Part shown: piece after piece, positions 19,007-20,197 of the stretch
Position numbering within the stretch: position 1 is the stretch's first letter
How the letters are laid out: each line of letters starts with the position of its first letter
Assembly (NCBI GenBank): GCA_934635515.1
Contig: CAKTZK010000023.1
Coordinates: 1-20,197, forward strand
Direction of reading: 5' to 3'
Origin: an uncultured Oscillospiraceae bacterium
GTDB lineage: Bacteria; Bacillota_A; Clostridia; Oscillospirales; Oscillospiraceae
Length of the DNA stretch: 20,197 nucleotides
The notes under the pieces: model-generated
The model's input: the letters and a program-made list of their open reading frames with translations, nothing else
What the model was told of the DNA's origin: nothing
Databases searched by the model: none
Translations under genes and position numbers: made by a program

Positions 19007-19352
19007 ATTTTTCCTTTAAAAACAAGTCCTCAAATTGCTCCTGGCCGTAATCGCGCAGACGGGCGCAGAACTCGTCATACTTCTCCAGCAGCTCCCGGCC
19101 CTCCTCTGTGAGCACAGCACCTCCGCCGCCCTTTCCGCCGGTGGAGGAGTGCAGCAGCTTGAAGCCCAGGGCTCTCTCGGCGTTGCGCAGCACTGTCCAG
19201 GCCTTGGAATAGGCCATGCTCATGGAGATGGCAGCCGCCCGAAGGGAATGATGATCCACGACCCGGTGCAGAAGCTGCGCGATCCCCGGGCCGAATACCT
19301 TATCCTCCGTGTAAAAACGCACGGTCAGTTTGAAATTCATATCCTTTTCCAT
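19005..19352 (-). CDS. ModE-type winged-helix DNA-binding protein (single domain)
   Basis: A protein of up to 115 residues matching the N-terminal DNA-binding domain of ModE/LysR-like regulators (COG2005). The sequence VFGPGIAQLLHRVVDHHSLRAAAISMSMAYSKAWTVLRNAE is the helix-turn-helix region (about 19-59), and STGGKGGGGAVLT (70-82) is the wing that is diagnostic of ModE. The C-terminal molybdate-binding (TOBE) domains of full ModE are absent, so metal sensing would have to come from elsewhere. Two starts are possible: ATG 19352, predicted to lie right at the transcript start, or ATG 19340, preceded by GGAAAAGGAT with tight spacing. Presence in the same window as yqeB and yqeC suggests a role in molybdenum or molybdoenzyme regulation, but they are 15 kb apart, so this is only suggestive. 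Confidence 0.85.
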   Translation of the reverse strand: MEKDMNFKLTVRFYTEDKVFGPGIAQLLHRVVDHHSLRAAAISMSMAYSKAWTVLRNAERALGFKLLHSSTGGKGGGGAVLTEEGRELLEKYDEFCARLRDYGQEQFEDLFLKEK

Positions 19353-19358
19353 ATCTTT

Positions 19359-19386
19359 ATTTTAGCAGTATTCTGGTAAATGTCAA
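19359..19386 (-). promoter_or_regulatory. sigma-A promoter of the ModE-type regulator
   Basis: Minus strand: consensus TTGACA (19386-19381), 16-base spacer, TAAAAT (19364-19359). The transcript would start at about 19352, coinciding with the first possible start codon. Confidence 0.75.
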
Positions 19387-19519
19387 TGAAGAGAAAGAAA
19401 ATTCCCAACTTCAGTGGAAAATTATTGAAACATCGGTTTTAAAACTCATTTTTTTATAGGGTAACTAAAAATTTTTGTAAATTTAGTGAAGAAAGACAGT
19501 GGATTCTTTTTCTCTGCTG

Positions 19520-19528
19520 TGGTATAAT
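19520..19528 (+). promoter_or_regulatory. extended -10 promoter of pckA
   Basis: TGGTATAAT is an extended -10 element (TGn plus consensus TATAAT at 19523-19528). No good -35 box lies 17 bases upstream (TGGATT at 19500-19505). The transcript would begin near 19535, giving a 70-base leader. The AT-rich stretch 19387-19519 shows no other feature I can support. Confidence 0.7.
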
Positions 19529-19604
19529 GCAATTAAATAATGGGAGGATGTTTCGTTTTGGATGTATCCCAGTATTTAATTTGTACGATAAAGGAGTAAT
19601 TATT

Positions 19605-20197
19605 ATGGCGATTGATCTGACCAAGTACGGCATTACCGGTGCCACCGAGATCGTGTATAATCCTTCCTATGAGGATCTTTTCCTGGAGGAGACCAAGGCA
19701 GATCTGACGGGCTACGAAGTAGGTCAGCAGACGGAGCTGGACGCCGTGAATGTGATGACAGGTATTTACACTGGCCGCTCTCCTAAGGACAAGTATATTG
19801 TCATGGACGCCAATTCCAAGGATACCGTTTGGTGGACCAGCGATGCCTATAAAAATGATAACCACCCCATGAGCGAGGATGTGTGGGCCCAGGTGAAGAA
19901 GCTGGCTGTCAGCGAGCTGTGCAACAAGCGCCTGTTCGTGGTGGATGCCTTCTGCGGCGCCAACAAGGACACCCGCATGGCCGTCCGCTTCATCGTGGAG
20001 GTGGCCTGGCAGGCGCATTTCGTGAAGAATATGTTCATCCGCCCCACCGAGGAGGAGCTGAAGAACTTCGAGCCGGACTTCGTGGTGTATAACGCCTCCA
20101 AGGCCAAGGTGGAGAATTATAAGGAGCTGGGCCTCAACTCCGAGACCTGCGTGGCCTTCAACATCACCTCCCGTGAGCAGGTCATCATCAACACCTG
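19605..20197 (+). CDS. pckA: phosphoenolpyruvate carboxykinase (ATP), 3' end cut by the window
   Basis: The first 197 residues of ATP-dependent PEP carboxykinase, which interconverts oxaloacetate and PEP and in gut anaerobes often runs in the CO2-fixing direction. [19 protein letters not shown] at the N terminus, the oxaloacetate-binding R58 in [10 protein letters not shown], and [34 protein letters not shown] are clear family hallmarks (family knowledge). The P-loop and metal ligands lie beyond the window. ATG 19605 is preferred because AAAGGAG lies nine bases upstream; an in-frame ATG at 19548 directly abuts another GGGAGG without room for initiation. Nothing abnormal is seen in the visible part. 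Confidence 0.95.
   Translation, partial: MAIDLTKYGITGATEIVYNPSYEDLFLEETKADLTGYEVGQQTELDAVNVMTGIYTGRSPKDKYIVMDANSKDTVWWTSDAYKNDNHPMSEDVWAQVKKLAVSELCNKRLFVVDAFCGANKDTRMAVRFIVEVAWQAHFVKNMFIRPTEEELKNFEPDFVVYNASKAKVENYKELGLNSETCVAFNITSREQVIINT

Overview
The window looks like chromosomal DNA from an anaerobic, GC-rich gut Firmicute of the class Clostridia, most likely in the order Oscillospirales. The grounds are AGGAGG-type ribosome binding sites before almost every gene, canonical sigma-A promoters, a sortase-type surface protein, a lipoprotein ABC transporter of the TrpXYZ type, selenium-dependent molybdenum hydroxylase accessory genes, ATP-type PEP carboxykinase, and palindromic intergenic repeats. 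The genus assignment is inference. No phage, plasmid, transposase, CRISPR array, rRNA or tRNA was seen.

Layout. 1-2904: the 3' part of a cysteine-synthase-like PLP enzyme, a small convergent protein, a ribbon-helix-helix-like protein, and threonine synthase. 2911-4603: a MITE-like repeat, then the divergent pair yqeC/yqeB (selenium-dependent molybdenum hydroxylase maturation). 4646-7599: a promoter, a cobalamin-type riboswitch with terminator, two perfect palindromes, and an 846-residue secreted, wall-anchored beta-propeller protein. 7710-8832 (minus): a six-helix membrane protein and a phosphodiesterase. 8929-11913 (plus): Smr protein, nitrilase-family amidase, aminotransferase and a second YfcE-type phosphodiesterase. 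12149-12873 (minus): a YgjP-type metallopeptidase and a DUF1653 protein. 12973-15376 (plus): an overlapping NUDIX-DUF523-malQ operon. 15795-18887 (minus): an ABC transporter operon (lipoprotein, permease, ATPase) behind a leader that encodes a Tyr/Phe-rich 38-residue peptide and a terminator. 19005-19386 (minus): a ModE-type DNA-binding protein. 19605-end: the start of pckA.

Most of the coding content is housekeeping metabolism. The non-coding layer is the striking part. First, a classical-looking leader-peptide attenuator lies before an aromatic-amino-acid-type ABC transporter, a job that T-box RNAs usually do in Firmicutes. Second, a B12-type riboswitch controls a surface beta-propeller, which suggests a Gram-positive counterpart of cobalamin-capturing surface propellers. 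Third, a 185-bp structured repeat is present twice without indels, in opposite orientation, each copy at the 3' end of an operon, with compensatory base changes in one stem. Fourth, three divergent gene pairs have -35 boxes that abut or lie one base apart. YqeB, YqeC and a single-domain ModE-type regulator in one window suggest that the host makes a selenium-dependent molybdenum hydroxylase, although the enzyme is not here.
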